Source: Sphingomonas sp.
GTDB lineage: Bacteria; Pseudomonadota; Alphaproteobacteria; Sphingomonadales; Sphingomonadaceae
Assembly: GCF_003248515.1 (NCBI RefSeq)
Contig: NZ_QFOB01000001.1
Location: 434,001-498,000, forward strand
Length of the DNA stretch: 64,000 nucleotides
Reading direction: 5' to 3'
Shown here one piece after another: positions 35,209 to 43,595 of this stretch. The position numbers and the translations under genes are program-made. Each line of letters opens with the position of its first letter. The first letter of the stretch is position 1. Under the pieces are notes generated by a model. That model saw only the letters and a program-made list of their open reading frames with translations, made no database searches and was not told the origin of the DNA.

Positions 35209-36011
35209 GCGGGCTCGGCGATCCTCGCTGTGGGCTCCATCGCGGGCAGCTGGAGCCCGGCGACCAGCTCGCGCAATTCCTGTCGTGCCGCGATATGCCC
35301 CATGCCGGCTTCGGCACCGATCACGCCCAGATCCAGCAGCGTGAGGCCCTTGGGGAAAAGCTCGCGATAGATGACGCGTTCGGACAGGCCGGGAATGGTG
35401 CGGAAGCCGACGCGCTTGGAAAGTTCGCCCAGCGCCGCGGCGACGCGGCGCATGTTGCGCGCCTCCAGATGCTGCAGCCTGTTGCGCAGCACGATCCAGT
35501 CCACCGTGGCGCCATCGCGCTTGCCGCGCGCCTTGCGCGCATCCCACACGATTTCCGCATAGAAGCTCGGCCGCGTGACCTTGAAGGTTTCCGCATCCAC
35601 CTGCCCGATCAGATCCAGATCGACGAAGCTGTCGTTGATCGGCGTCACCAGCGTATCCGCCATCGAGATGGCGGCGCGGACATGATCGTCGTCACGGCCG
35701 GGCGTATCGATCACGATCACGTCCATGCCATCCGCCAGTTCCTCGATCCGCTGCGCGATCGGCATGCCCCGGGCGGGATCGAACGTATCATAGCGGGCGC
35801 CGGGCAGTTCCTGCCCCAGCCGCTTCGCCATCGCGGCGCGATTGTCGAGATAGCGGCCCAGCGTGCGCTGGCGCGTATCCAGATCGATCGCGGCCACGCG
35901 CCGCCCCGCGCTCGCCAGCGCGATGGCGACATGGACGGCGCTGGTGGACTTGCCCGATCCGCCCTTTTCGTTGGCGAAGACGATGCGATGTGCCGGCACG
36001 GAAACGCTCAC
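35205..36011 (-). CDS. mipZ: Division plane positioning ATPase MipZ
   Basis: This 268-residue ParA/Mrp-like ATPase carries the deviant Walker A FANEKGGSGKSTSAVH near the N-terminus, a Walker B-like VIVIDTPGRDDDHVR and the MipZ-type FVDLDLIGQVDAETF segment. In alphaproteobacteria MipZ forms a gradient from the pole with ParB and inhibits FtsZ away from midcell. GTG 36011 is used because the frame upstream is Pro/Arg-rich and unlikely to be coding; the GTG at 35999 is possible. It is coupled to a J-domain gene. Confidence 0.93.
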   Translation of the reverse strand: MSVSVPAHRIVFANEKGGSGKSTSAVHVAIALASAGRRVAAIDLDTRQRTLGRYLDNRAAMAKRLGQELPGARYDTFDPARGMPIAQRIEELADGMDVIVIDTPGRDDDHVRAAISMADTLVTPINDSFVDLDLIGQVDAETFKVTRPSFYAEIVWDARKARGKRDGATVDWIVLRNRLQHLEARNMRRVAAALGELSKRVGFRTIPGLSERVIYRELFPKGLTLLDLGVIGAEAGMGHIAARQELRELVAGLQLPAMEPTARIAEPA

Positions 36012-36153
36012 AAGCTTTGAAAATGACGGGCGCGGTCTAGGCGAAGGCGCCCCGCGCGGCAACGCCGGATGAAAATGCGCGCGCAGGGACTCAAGCCCCG
36101 TCGCGCAATGTCGTTAATGTGGGAGAAGGCAACTTCGGTAAGGACGATCGACG

Positions 36154-36435
36154 GTGAGCAATATTTGCGGCGTGACCGGCACCGATGGTGCCACCAAGAC
36201 GAGCAGCGCGGAAGCCGCGTTCGAACTCGGCATGGCCTATTCCAGCGGCAGCAGCGGCGTGCCGCTGGATCTGGTGCAGGCGCATCGCTGGCTGAACGTG
36301 GCGGCGCTGTGCGGCTATCGCCCGGCGCTCGCCTGGCGCGCGGAGATCGCCGCCGAAATGGAAGGCCGCGAGATCGTCGAGGCCCAGCGCCTCGCCCGCG
36401 CCACGATCAGCGAGATCGAGCGCAAGGCGGCCTGA
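36154..36435 (+). CDS. Small Sel1-repeat-like protein
   Basis: This 93-residue protein begins with GTG and contains one Sel1-like helical unit: AFELGMAYSSGSSGVPLDLVQAHRWLNVAAL followed by GYRPALAWRAEIAAEME, read across residues 22-70. Sel1 repeats mediate protein interactions. It is divergent from mipZ across 142 bp. Role unknown; the family is frequent as a single short copy in alphaproteobacteria. Confidence 0.72.
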   Translation: MSNICGVTGTDGATKTSSAEAAFELGMAYSSGSSGVPLDLVQAHRWLNVAALCGYRPALAWRAEIAAEMEGREIVEAQRLARATISEIERKAA

Positions 36436-36516
36436 CCACGCCCGCTGCCGGCACCGGCCGGCATGGCGGAGAAAGGCGGCGGCGGCCCGCTTTGGCCGGA
36501 ATGACGGAACGGGATC

Positions 36517-37647
36517 CTATCCCTTCCGGTACGGCCCCTCCTCGGCCAGCGCCCCGGCATTGTGCTCCACCGCCGCGCGTTCGCGCTCCAGATACTCGGC
36601 TACGGCGCGCCGGAACCCGGGATCGGGAATATAGTGGGCGGACCAGGTGAGCGTCGGCTCATAGCCCCGCGCCAGCTTGTGTTCGCCCTGCGCGCCGGCT
36701 TCCACCGTCTTCAGCCCGCGCGCGATCGCCACGTCGATCGCCTGATAATAGCAAAGCTCGAAATGGAGGCAGGGCACGTCCTCCGTGCAGCCCCAGTAGC
36801 GCCCGTAGAGCGTTTCGCCGCCGACAAGATTCAGGGCGCCGGCGATGGGCCGCCCATCCCGCAGCGCCAGCATCAGCATCACCCTGTCGCCCAGCCGCTC
36901 GCCCAGCAGCGAGAAGAAGGATCGCGTGAGATAGGGCGTGCCCCACTTCCTGGCGCCGGTATCCTGATAGAAGCGCCAGAAGGCGTCCCAATGTCGCTCC
37001 TGTATCTCGCCCCCGGAGAGGTGCACGAAATCCAGCCCCTCGCGCGCCATCGCGCGTTCCTTGCGGATGCCCTTGCGCTTGCGGGACGAAAGCGCGCCGA
37101 GGAAATCATCGAAATCGGCATAATCGCGGTTCGCCCAGTGAAACTGGGTATCGGTGCGGATCAGCCAGCCGGCCGCCTCGAACAGCGGGATCTGCTCCGG
37201 CGCGACGAAGGTGGCGTGCGCGGAAGAAAGCCCATTCTGGACGACGACGCTTTCCGCCGCCGCGATCAATCCCGCCGCGAGACTCGTGTCGCGCAGCAGC
37301 AGACGCGGCCCCGGCACGGGCGAGAAGGGAACGGAGATCTGAAGCTTGGGATAATAATGGCCGCCGGCGCGCTCCCACGCATCCGCCCAGCCATGATCGA
37401 ACACATATTCGCCCCGGCTGTGGCTTTTCGCATAAGCGGGCAGGATCGCCGCCGGCCGCCCTTGCGCATCGTCGATCGCGATCGGCACGGGCTGCCACCC
37501 CGTCGTCGCCGTGGCGCTGCCCGAATCCTCCAGCGCGGAGAGAAAGCCGTGGCTGACAAAGGGATTGTCCGTGCCCGCGCAGGCATCCCAGTCGTCGGGC
37601 GAGAAGGCGGCGATCCCGCCGGCCATCCTCGCCACGACATCCGCCAT
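36517..37647 (-). CDS. GNAT/FemAB-like protein of the peptidogalycan-recognition type
   Basis: This 376-residue protein carries the FemAB-like pattern (DUF482): NPFVSHGFLSALEDSGSA near residue 25, WQPVPIAIDDAQGR, RKRKGIRKERAMA, and CLHFELCYYQAIDVAIARGL with GAQGEHKLARGYEPTLTWS near the end. The family has a double acyl-transferase fold and unknown substrate. ATG 37647 is chosen; the RidA gene stop is five bases upstream, so they form an operon. Confidence 0.86.
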   Translation of the reverse strand: MADVVARMAGGIAAFSPDDWDACAGTDNPFVSHGFLSALEDSGSATATTGWQPVPIAIDDAQGRPAAILPAYAKSHSRGEYVFDHGWADAWERAGGHYYPKLQISVPFSPVPGPRLLLRDTSLAAGLIAAAESVVVQNGLSSAHATFVAPEQIPLFEAAGWLIRTDTQFHWANRDYADFDDFLGALSSRKRKGIRKERAMAREGLDFVHLSGGEIQERHWDAFWRFYQDTGARKWGTPYLTRSFFSLLGERLGDRVMLMLALRDGRPIAGALNLVGGETLYGRYWGCTEDVPCLHFELCYYQAIDVAIARGLKTVEAGAQGEHKLARGYEPTLTWSAHYIPDPGFRRAVAEYLERERAAVEHNAGALAEEGPYRKG

Positions 37648-37651
37648 GGAA

Positions 37652-38110
37652 TCAGCCCCGGACGGCGAAGATCGCGTCGACCTCAACCACCGCGCCGAAC
37701 GGCAGGGCCGGGACGCCCACGGCGCTGCGCGCATGCTTGCCCGCATCGCCGAAGACCGCGACCATCAGCTCGGATGCGCCATTCGCGACCTTCGGCTGCG
37801 CCGCAAAGGTGCCGGCCGAATTGACGAACACGCCAAGTTTCACCACGCGCTCGATCGCATCGAGCGATCCCAGTGCCGCCTTGGCCTGGGCGAGCAGCAT
37901 AAGCCCACACCGCTCGGCCGCCTTCCGCGCATAATCCTCGTCGCGATCCTCGCCGCAGCGGCCGGCCATCAGCGCGCCATCGAGGAAGGGCAGTTGCCCC
38001 GATACATGCAGCAGGCCGCCCGCCAGCACGGTGGGCACATAGGCCGCAACCGGGGCGGCTGCCGCCGGCAATTCATGCCCCAGTTCCGCCAGCCGATCGT
38101 CGATGCTCAT
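37652..38110 (-). CDS. RidA family protein
   Basis: This 152-residue protein belongs to the RidA/YjgF family of enamine/imine deaminase-like proteins: LLHVSGQLPFLDG, YARKAAERCGLMLLAQAKAALG, VVKLGVFVNS and the C-terminal RSAVGVPALPFGAVVEVDAIFAV including the conserved Arg that binds the carboxylate. This is the longer (about 150-residue) subfamily. AAGGA lies six bases before ATG 38110, which makes it a better start than the ATG six bases upstream (38116). Confidence 0.9.
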   Translation of the reverse strand: MSIDDRLAELGHELPAAAAPVAAYVPTVLAGGLLHVSGQLPFLDGALMAGRCGEDRDEDYARKAAERCGLMLLAQAKAALGSLDAIERVVKLGVFVNSAGTFAAQPKVANGASELMVAVFGDAGKHARSAVGVPALPFGAVVEVDAIFAVRG

Positions 38111-38124
38111 GTCCATTCCTTCCT

Positions 38125-38754
38125 TCAAACCGAAACCGGCTGCCCCTGAAAGCGCGCGAGCACCCAATCGACCGCCTCCGCCCAATCATCGATCCGCGCA
38201 TGCGCATCCGGTGCGGGCGCCACCTCCGCCGCAATATCCGGTTCGGCGATCATGTGCAGCCGGTACACGTCCGGCGCGGCGCGCGCGACCGAAGCGTGAT
38301 GCGGCGCGAGATCATCCACGAAAACCGCCACGGACGGCCGATATTCCTCGATCAGCCGCGCGACGGGCGCGCCCTTCGATCCCATGCCGTTGCAGACGAT
38401 CCTGTGCTCGATCCCGAAGCGGGCGAGCTGATCGACCCGGCCGGTCAGGCATTCCTCGCCCAGATTGGTGAGCACGACGACATCGGCCACCCGCGCGATC
38501 CGCTCCAGCGCCTCGCGCGCATGGGGAACGAGCGTCTGCCGCTGCATCTCCGTCGCGAAGAAACCGTCGAGAAAGGCCCACAATTCCTCGTCGGAAACCA
38601 GCGATCCATCCGAGCGGCGCCGCGCAGCCTTCGCAAAGAAGCCGCCCGTCGGCCGGAAATCGATCGCATGCACCTCATCCAGCCATGCGCTCATGTGGCG
38701 CACCATGTGCAGCAGTACCTCATCGCAATCGGTGATGAGCAGCGGGCGGCTCAT
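38125..38754 (-). CDS. HAD-superfamily hydrolase
   Basis: This 209-residue protein begins with the HAD motif I LLITDCDEVLL, where the nucleophile is Asp9; the second catalytic position is Glu12 with a Cys at 10, unlike DxD. It continues with motif II VVVLTNLGEE, the Lys in GMGSKGAP and motif IV VFVDDLAPH. It is probably a small-molecule phosphatase. The start overlaps the DUF3572 stop (ATGA). The substrate is not evident. Confidence 0.85.
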   Translation of the reverse strand: MSRPLLITDCDEVLLHMVRHMSAWLDEVHAIDFRPTGGFFAKAARRRSDGSLVSDEELWAFLDGFFATEMQRQTLVPHAREALERIARVADVVVLTNLGEECLTGRVDQLARFGIEHRIVCNGMGSKGAPVARLIEEYRPSVAVFVDDLAPHHASVARAAPDVYRLHMIAEPDIAAEVAPAPDAHARIDDWAEAVDWVLARFQGQPVSV

Positions 38755-39014
38755 GCGCGCAGATCCCGCGCGGCCGCCTGGATCGCCTCCGGCGCGAGCC
38801 CGATATCCCCGGCGCACGCGATCAGATCCGATTCTTGGCCGGCGAGAAACGCAACGACCGCCGCATGCAATTCCGGATCCGCGATGCGATCGCGCAGATC
38901 GTCCGGGGCGAGGCCGGTTAGCGCCAAAAACCGCGAAGAACGTTGCACGTCGCCCAGGATCCAGGCCAGAGCGCGCAAGGCGACGGTTGGCGCATCGTTC
39001 CGTTCGTGCAACAC
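38751..39014 (-). CDS. DUF3572 family protein
   Basis: This 87-residue all-helical protein matches DUF3572: ALRALAWILGDVQRSSRFLALTGL near the N-terminus, then DLRDRIADPELHAAVVAFL. Function is unknown. It is divergent from divK, an arrangement often seen in alphaproteobacteria, and coupled to the HAD gene. Confidence 0.85.
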   Translation of the reverse strand: MLHERNDAPTVALRALAWILGDVQRSSRFLALTGLAPDDLRDRIADPELHAAVVAFLAGQESDLIACAGDIGLAPEAIQAAARDLRA

Positions 39015-39069
39015 TGTGGATCGTTTCGCAGTCGTGATCGTTCAGTCGGGCGTAGAGTGCGAGGTGTAC

Positions 39070-39465
39070 GTGGCGAAAAAAGTACTCGTTGTCGAGGATA
39101 ACGAACTCAATCTGAAGCTGTTCTGCGATCTTTTGCAGGCACACAGCTTTGAAACGACGCCCGTTCGCGACGGGCGCGAAGCTATTGATCGTGCGCGGCT
39201 TTTTTCACCCGATCTGATCGTGATGGATATCCAGCTGCCGCACGTGAGCGGGATCGAGCTGATCGAGATGCTGAAGCGCGACGCCGCGCTTTCCGGGATC
39301 CCCGTGATGGCGGTGACGGCTTATGCCGCCAAGGGCGACGAGGAGCGGATTCGCGCCGCGGGCGCCGAAGCCTATATTTCCAAGCCCGTGACGGTGAACA
39401 ATTTCATGACCGCCGTGCGCAGGCTCGTCGGCCCGGAAGCCATTCCGGATCCCCGCGCCGCCTGA
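39070..39465 (+). CDS. divK: Single-domain response regulator DivK
   Basis: This 131-residue receiver has KKVLVVEDNELNLKLFCDLL at the N-terminus with the acidic pair, the phosphorylation site Asp53 in IVMDIQLPHVSG, the Thr in MAVTAYAAKGDEE and the Lys in YISKPV. The sequence is of the DivK type that signals to DivL/CckA and sets CtrA activity during the cell cycle. GTG 39070 gives the conserved VAKKVLVV start and has GAGG five bases upstream; GTG 39064 is also in frame. Confidence 0.92.
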   Translation: MAKKVLVVEDNELNLKLFCDLLQAHSFETTPVRDGREAIDRARLFSPDLIVMDIQLPHVSGIELIEMLKRDAALSGIPVMAVTAYAAKGDEERIRAAGAEAYISKPVTVNNFMTAVRRLVGPEAIPDPRAA

Positions 39466-39493
39466 ACCCGCGCCTGGAGCGAAGGCGCTCACG

Positions 39494-39730
39494 TCAATCC
39501 GGCTGACCAGAATCCTTCGCAGGTGCCGACCCGCGCCCGTCCAGCTCGGCCGCCAGACGGCGGATCAGGCTGTTGCCCGTGGTCTGGTGATAGCGGGGAA
39601 AGATGGCGTGGATCAGCGCCGCGATCCCGCCGCCGATCAGCAGGAAGCCGACGCGCCCCGCCACCCGCATATGCTCGCCATAGCTTTCACCGACCGAACG
39701 GGGATGCGCGAGAAACAGGCGATCGAACAT
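39494..39730 (-). CDS. DUF6356 family membrane protein
   Basis: This 78-residue protein begins MFDRLFLAHPRSVGESYGEH and has one membrane helix (VGFLLIGGGIAALIHAIF), the DUF6356 pattern. Function is unknown. It is downstream of the convergent divK gene. ATG 39730 is preferred to the frame's earlier start because similarity begins there. Confidence 0.8.
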   Translation of the reverse strand: MFDRLFLAHPRSVGESYGEHMRVAGRVGFLLIGGGIAALIHAIFPRYHQTTGNSLIRRLAAELDGRGSAPAKDSGQPD

Positions 39731-39785
39731 GCAGGGCCTCCGCATCCGAAGATGCCCGAGCGCCCGGCCGCCCGCAATCCGGGCC

Positions 39786-40205
39786 TCAGCCGAGCTGCTC
39801 CTTCAGGGCGAGCATAGCGATCGCGGCCTGGGCCGCCTCGCCTCCCTTGTTCTTCTCGGTCCGGCGCGCGCGGGCCAGCGCCTGCGCCTCATTCTCCACC
39901 GTGAGGATGCCGTTTCCGATCGGCAGGCCATCCAGCGTCAATGCCATCAGGCCCCGCGCGCTTTCATTCGAGACGACCTCGAAATGATAGGTTTCGCCCC
40001 GGATCACGACGCCCAGCGCCACGAAGCCGTCATAGCGCCCGGTTTCCGCCGCCATCGCGATCGCCGCCGGCACTTCCAGTGCGCCGGGGACCGTGACCGT
40101 CTCGTGCGAGTGGCCGGCATCCTCCAGCGTGGCGCGCGCGCCTTCGAGCAGCAGATCATTCAGATGCGTGTAGAAGCGGGCTTCCACGATCAGGAAACGG
40201 GCCAT
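39786..40205 (-). CDS. ribH: 6,7-dimethyl-8-ribityllumazine synthase
   Basis: This 139-residue enzyme condenses 5-amino-6-ribitylaminouracil with dihydroxybutanone phosphate in riboflavin synthesis. Motifs are ARFLIVEARFYTHLND, TVTVPGALEVPAAI, FVALGVVIRGETYHFEVV and PIGNGILTVENEAQALAR. ATG 40205 shares a base with the ribB stop. Confidence 0.95.
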   Translation of the reverse strand: MARFLIVEARFYTHLNDLLLEGARATLEDAGHSHETVTVPGALEVPAAIAMAAETGRYDGFVALGVVIRGETYHFEVVSNESARGLMALTLDGLPIGNGILTVENEAQALARARRTEKNKGGEAAQAAIAMLALKEQLG

Positions 40206-41320
40206 CACAGCGCCTCCGGAATGGGCCGTTCGCCGACCACGTTGATACCATAACCCTCGATGCCGACGATGTTGCGGTGCGCGTTGGTGAGCAGCACCGC
40301 ATCGTGGATATCGAGATCCGCCAGAATCTGGGCGCCGATGCCGTAGCTGCGCAGATCCATATCCTCGCCGCCCTCGATCGGGGGCATATCCGGCGTCGTC
40401 CGGTTGACGAGCAGCACGACCACGCCGGCGCCCTCGCGCCCGATCTCGGCCATGGCCCGCTGCAACATGCGCTTGCGGGCACCCTGCCGGCCCAGCATGT
40501 CATCCAGAATCGAGATGGAATGGACGCGGCACAGCGTCGGCTCGCCGGGAATCACGCGGCCCTTCTGCAATACGAGATGGCGAGTGCCGTCCGTCTTGTC
40601 GCGATAGGTGAGCAGCTTCCATTCGCCGCCATAATCCGAGGTGAAGCCGGCTTCCGCCACCTTCTCGACCAGATGATCGTAGCGGCGGCGATAGGCGATG
40701 AGATCGCGGATCGTGCCGATCTTCAGCGCGTGGCGCTGCGCGAAGGCGACGAGATCGTCGAGCCGCGCCATCGTGCCATCCTCGTTCATGATCTCGCAGA
40801 TCACGCCCGAGGGATTGAGGCCGGCCAGGCGCGACACGTCCACCGCGGCCTCGGTATGGCCCGCGCGCACCAGCACGCCGCCCGGGCGCGCCACCAGCGG
40901 GAAGACATGGCCCGGCGTCACGATCTCTTCCGGGCCCTTGCCGGCATCGATCGCCACCGCGATCGTGCGCGCGCGATCGCCCGCCGAAATGCCCGTGGTC
41001 ACGCCATGGCGCGCCTCGATCGAGGTGGTGAAGGCGGTTTCGTGGCGCGTGCCGTTGTTGCGGCTCATCAGCGGCAGGCCAAGCTGATCCACCCGTTCCT
41101 TGGCCATCGCCAGACAGATCAGCCCGCGGCCATGCTTGGCCATGAAATTGATCGCATCCGGCGTCGCCATCTGCGCGGGGATGATGAGATCGCCCTCATT
41201 CTCCCGATCCTCGTCATCGACGAGGATATACATGCGGCCGTTGCGCGCCTCGTCGATAATCTCCTCGGGCGACGAGAGGAATGCGTGGCGCAACCGGGCG
41301 ACCTCAGCGCTTGCGGGCAT
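40205..41320 (-). CDS. ribB: 3,4-dihydroxy-2-butanone-4-phosphate synthase with degenerate GTP cyclohydrolase II domain
   Basis: This 371-residue RibBA-like protein has an intact N-terminal DHBP synthase (ILVDDEDRENEGDLIIPAQM, SRNNGTRHETAFTTSIEA, GHVFPLVARPGGVLVRAGHT). The C-terminal RibA-like half lacks the zinc cysteines: where CxxGDVFxSxxCDC is expected it reads LCRVHSISILDDMLGRQG. A separate GTP cyclohydrolase II is therefore needed elsewhere. Its start lies 17 bp inside the end of ribE. Confidence 0.93.
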   Translation of the reverse strand: MPASAEVARLRHAFLSSPEEIIDEARNGRMYILVDDEDRENEGDLIIPAQMATPDAINFMAKHGRGLICLAMAKERVDQLGLPLMSRNNGTRHETAFTTSIEARHGVTTGISAGDRARTIAVAIDAGKGPEEIVTPGHVFPLVARPGGVLVRAGHTEAAVDVSRLAGLNPSGVICEIMNEDGTMARLDDLVAFAQRHALKIGTIRDLIAYRRRYDHLVEKVAEAGFTSDYGGEWKLLTYRDKTDGTRHLVLQKGRVIPGEPTLCRVHSISILDDMLGRQGARKRMLQRAMAEIGREGAGVVVLLVNRTTPDMPPIEGGEDMDLRSYGIGAQILADLDIHDAVLLTNAHRNIVGIEGYGINVVGERPIPEAL

Positions 41321-41918
41321 GGTTCAGTTCCTCCATCCGGCCGAGATAACGCGCGAGCACATCGATCTCGATGTTCAGCGCGCGGCCGGGTTCCAATATC
41401 TCGAATGTCGTCATTTCCGCCGTATGCGGAATGATGTTGAGGCCGATCACCGTGCCTTCCGGCCCATCCTCCACCGTGTTCACGGTGAGCGATATGCCAT
41501 CCAGGGCGACGGATCCCTTCGGCGCCACATAGGCGGCCAGATCATCGGGCACCCACACTTTCAGCGCCGTGGATCCGCCCACCGGATCGGCCGCGACGAT
41601 ACGGCCCACGCCATCGACATGGCCGGTCACGATATGGCCGCCCAGTTCGTCGCCCACGCGCAGGGCGCGCTCCAGATTGATCCGGCCTCCCTCCGTCCAC
41701 ACGGCGCCCGCCGTGCGCGCGATCGTCTCGCCGCTCACGTCCACGGCAAACCAGCCGGGGCCTTTCTCGACCACGGTGAGACATGCCCCGGAACAGGCGA
41801 TGGAGGCGCCGAGATCGATCGAGGCAGTATCGTAGCGCGTGCCGATCCGGATGCGCAGATCGCCCTTCTTCTCGATCGTCTCGACCGTGCCGATATCGGT
41901 GATGATGCCGGTGAACAT
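41304..41918 (-). CDS. ribE: Riboflavin synthase alpha chain
   Basis: This 204-residue enzyme dismutates two lumazines to riboflavin. It has the two repeated barrels: MFTGIITDIGTVETIEKKG with SIACSGACLTVV and FAVDVSGETIARTA, and the second with GHIVTGHVDGVGRI and GSVALDGISLTVN. It overlaps ribB by 17 bp. No FMN riboswitch is visible ahead of the gene run. Confidence 0.96.
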   Translation of the reverse strand: MFTGIITDIGTVETIEKKGDLRIRIGTRYDTASIDLGASIACSGACLTVVEKGPGWFAVDVSGETIARTAGAVWTEGGRINLERALRVGDELGGHIVTGHVDGVGRIVAADPVGGSTALKVWVPDDLAAYVAPKGSVALDGISLTVNTVEDGPEGTVIGLNIIPHTAEMTTFEILEPGRALNIEIDVLARYLGRMEELNHARKR

Positions 41919-41975
41919 ATCTTTCCTAGCGGCCCTTCAGCGGAGGAAGTCGAGCAACTTATCCTGTCGGGCCTG

Positions 41976-42959
41976 TCAGTTTCGCTGGCGCAGGTAGGCT
42001 TCGAATCGATCGCTGCCAAGCATGCGCGCGTCCTCCATCCGCCAGCGGCCATGCGCATCGGCCAGATGGGTGAGCCCGATATCGCCCAGCGCCGCCTTTC
42101 CCGCCCCGATCAGGATGGGCGCGCGATAGAGGAGCAGGCGATCGACCAGATCGGCGCGCAGGAAGGACGCCGCCGTCTCCGCGCCGCCCTCCACGAAGAG
42201 ATGGTCCACTCCGGAAAGGGTGGAGATGGCATCCATCCCGCCGATGCATTCCCCGTCATCCCCGCCGGACGGGGAATGATGACGCGAGGACAGAAGGATC
42301 CGCCTCGGGCTGCGCCCTTCCAGCCCCGGCAGGCGCACATCGAGCCGGGGGGCATCCGCCTCCCATGTCCCGCGCCCGACGAGGATCGCTTCGTGGCGGC
42401 TGCGTTCGAGATGGACGTGCGCGCGCGCCGCATCGCCCGTGATCCAGCGGCTCGATCCGTCCGCCAGCGCGATCCGCCCATCGAGCGACGTGGCGAGCTT
42501 CAGCGTCACGAAGGGACGCCCATGCGCGCGTCGCATGAGGAAACCGGCCATGGCGCGCCGCGCTTCATCGGCCAGAAGGCCGGTTTCTACCGCGATTCCC
42601 GCCGCGCGCAATCGCGCGAAGCCCTCCCCCGCCGTGCGCGGATCGGGATCCTCGATCGCGGCGATCACCCGGGCCGGGCGCGCGCCGATCAGCAGATCGG
42701 CACAGGCAGGGCCCCGCGCGCTGCGATGCGCGCACGGCTCCAGCGTCACGAAGATGGTTGCGCCCGGGGCCTGCGCGCCCGCCTCGGCCAGCGCCATCGC
42801 CTCGGCATGCGGCCGGCCGCCCGGCTGGGTCCAGCCTCGCCCGACCACGATACCATCCCTCACGATCACGCAGCCGACATTGGGATTGGGCGCCGTCCGC
42901 CCGCGCCCACGCTCCGAAAGCGCGAGTGCGGCCGCCATCCAGCGTGGATCGGGCGTCAA
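41976..42959 (-). CDS. ribD: Bifunctional diaminohydroxyphosphoribosylaminopyrimidine deaminase/reductase
   Basis: This 327-residue enzyme has an N-terminal zinc deaminase domain (GGRPHAEAMALAEAG; VTLEPCAHRSARGPACADLL with the His and Cys ligands) and a C-terminal reductase (KLATSLDGRIALADGSSRWI; FVEGGAETAASFL). The start is a TTG at 42959 that overlaps the upstream stop (TTGA). A perfect 11-bp inverted repeat at 42247-42278 lies within the coding sequence and encodes a variable His/Ser/Gly/Asp-rich loop in the reductase domain. The protein is shorter than enteric RibD (about 367). Confidence 0.92.
   Translation of the reverse strand: MTPDPRWMAAALALSERGRGRTAPNPNVGCVIVRDGIVVGRGWTQPGGRPHAEAMALAEAGAQAPGATIFVTLEPCAHRSARGPACADLLIGARPARVIAAIEDPDPRTAGEGFARLRAAGIAVETGLLADEARRAMAGFLMRRAHGRPFVTLKLATSLDGRIALADGSSRWITGDAARAHVHLERSRHEAILVGRGTWEADAPRLDVRLPGLEGRSPRRILLSSRHHSPSGGDDGECIGGMDAISTLSGVDHLFVEGGAETAASFLRADLVDRLLLYRAPILIGAGKAALGDIGLTHLADAHGRWRMEDARMLGSDRFEAYLRQRN
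42247..42278. repeat. Intragenic 11-bp inverted repeat in ribD
   Basis: CATTCCCCGTC (42247-42257) and GACGGGGAATG (42268-42278) are perfect inverted copies around a 10-base loop. The look (GTCATCCCCGCC...GGGGAATGA) is that of the short palindromic intergenic repeats common in sphingomonads, here inside a gene. Confidence 0.7.
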
Positions 42960-43285
42960 AGCCCCCAGCGTTTCAGCGAATCGTCCACCTTCTTGAACTG
43001 ACGGCGACGTTCGGCCTTGGCCGCCTCAATCTCTTTCTGGTCGATCTTCTGCTGCGCGATGATTTCCGCATCGGTGCGATTCTCGGACCAGTCGGCGGCA
43101 TAGACGGTGGAGGCGCCGGGCAGGATGCCGCTGCGCGATTCGACGATGAAGCCGGTGATGATGAGCGACGTCATCCCCACGGCGGCGGCGGCGAAGATCA
43201 GGCGATGGCGCCGATTGCCGGAAAACGCCGTCTTGATATCGGCGATCAGCGCCCTGGGCCGGGCTGGACGGGGAAGAACGGGCAT
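42956..43285 (-). CDS. Single-pass membrane protein of unknown function
   Basis: This 109-residue protein has a basic Pro-rich N-terminus, one membrane helix (LIFAAAAVGMTSLIITGFIV) and a C-terminal region that is probably periplasmic and coiled (AEIIAQQKIDQKEIEAAKAE). Its stop overlaps the ribD TTG start, so it is coupled to riboflavin synthesis genes. Role unknown. Confidence 0.75.
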   Translation of the reverse strand: MPVLPRPARPRALIADIKTAFSGNRRHRLIFAAAAVGMTSLIITGFIVESRSGILPGASTVYAADWSENRTDAEIIAQQKIDQKEIEAAKAERRRQFKKVDDSLKRWGL

Positions 43286-43334
43286 GCGCGCCAGAATAAA
43301 GGCTGGGCGCCGGGAGCGCCAGCCCGCAGGCCGG

Positions 43335-43568
43335 CTAGCCCGCCTGCCGGTTTCGGAGCAGCCTGAACGCGATCAGCAAGGCGAGCCCCGAGACGGCCAT
43401 CGCGGCGCTGCCCCGACCCGCCAGCCAGATCAGCCCGTCCGCCGCGGGCCGAAGCGTGGCCGCCAGCGCGATCGCCGCCAGGAACAGGATGGCGCTTCCC
43501 CGAGCAGGGCGACGACGATGCGCTGTTCCATGCCTCGACTCCAACTGTCGTATTGAAGAAACATACAA
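43335..43568 (-). CDS. Small membrane protein with uncertain start
   Basis: The frame encodes two hydrophobic segments (AILFLAAIALAATLRPAA; AAMAVSGLALLIAF) and uses GC-ending codons like its neighbours, so it looks real. There is no ATG in frame: the open frame begins at a TTG at 43568, with another TTG at 43544. It lies 49 bp upstream of the preceding membrane-protein gene and 27 bp downstream of no gene in the same direction except gltX, which reads the same way further on. Family not recognised. Confidence 0.45.
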   Translation of the reverse strand: MYVSSIRQLESRHGTAHRRRPARGSAILFLAAIALAATLRPAADGLIWLAGRGSAAMAVSGLALLIAFRLLRNRQAG

Positions 43569-43595
43569 AAGGAAGCCGGGAGAAAAGCGCCCGTC

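Noticed and set aside
41919..43334. Possible FMN riboswitch ahead of the riboflavin genes
   Set aside because: None of the conserved RFN blocks is visible, and the genes are overlapped with upstream coding sequence.
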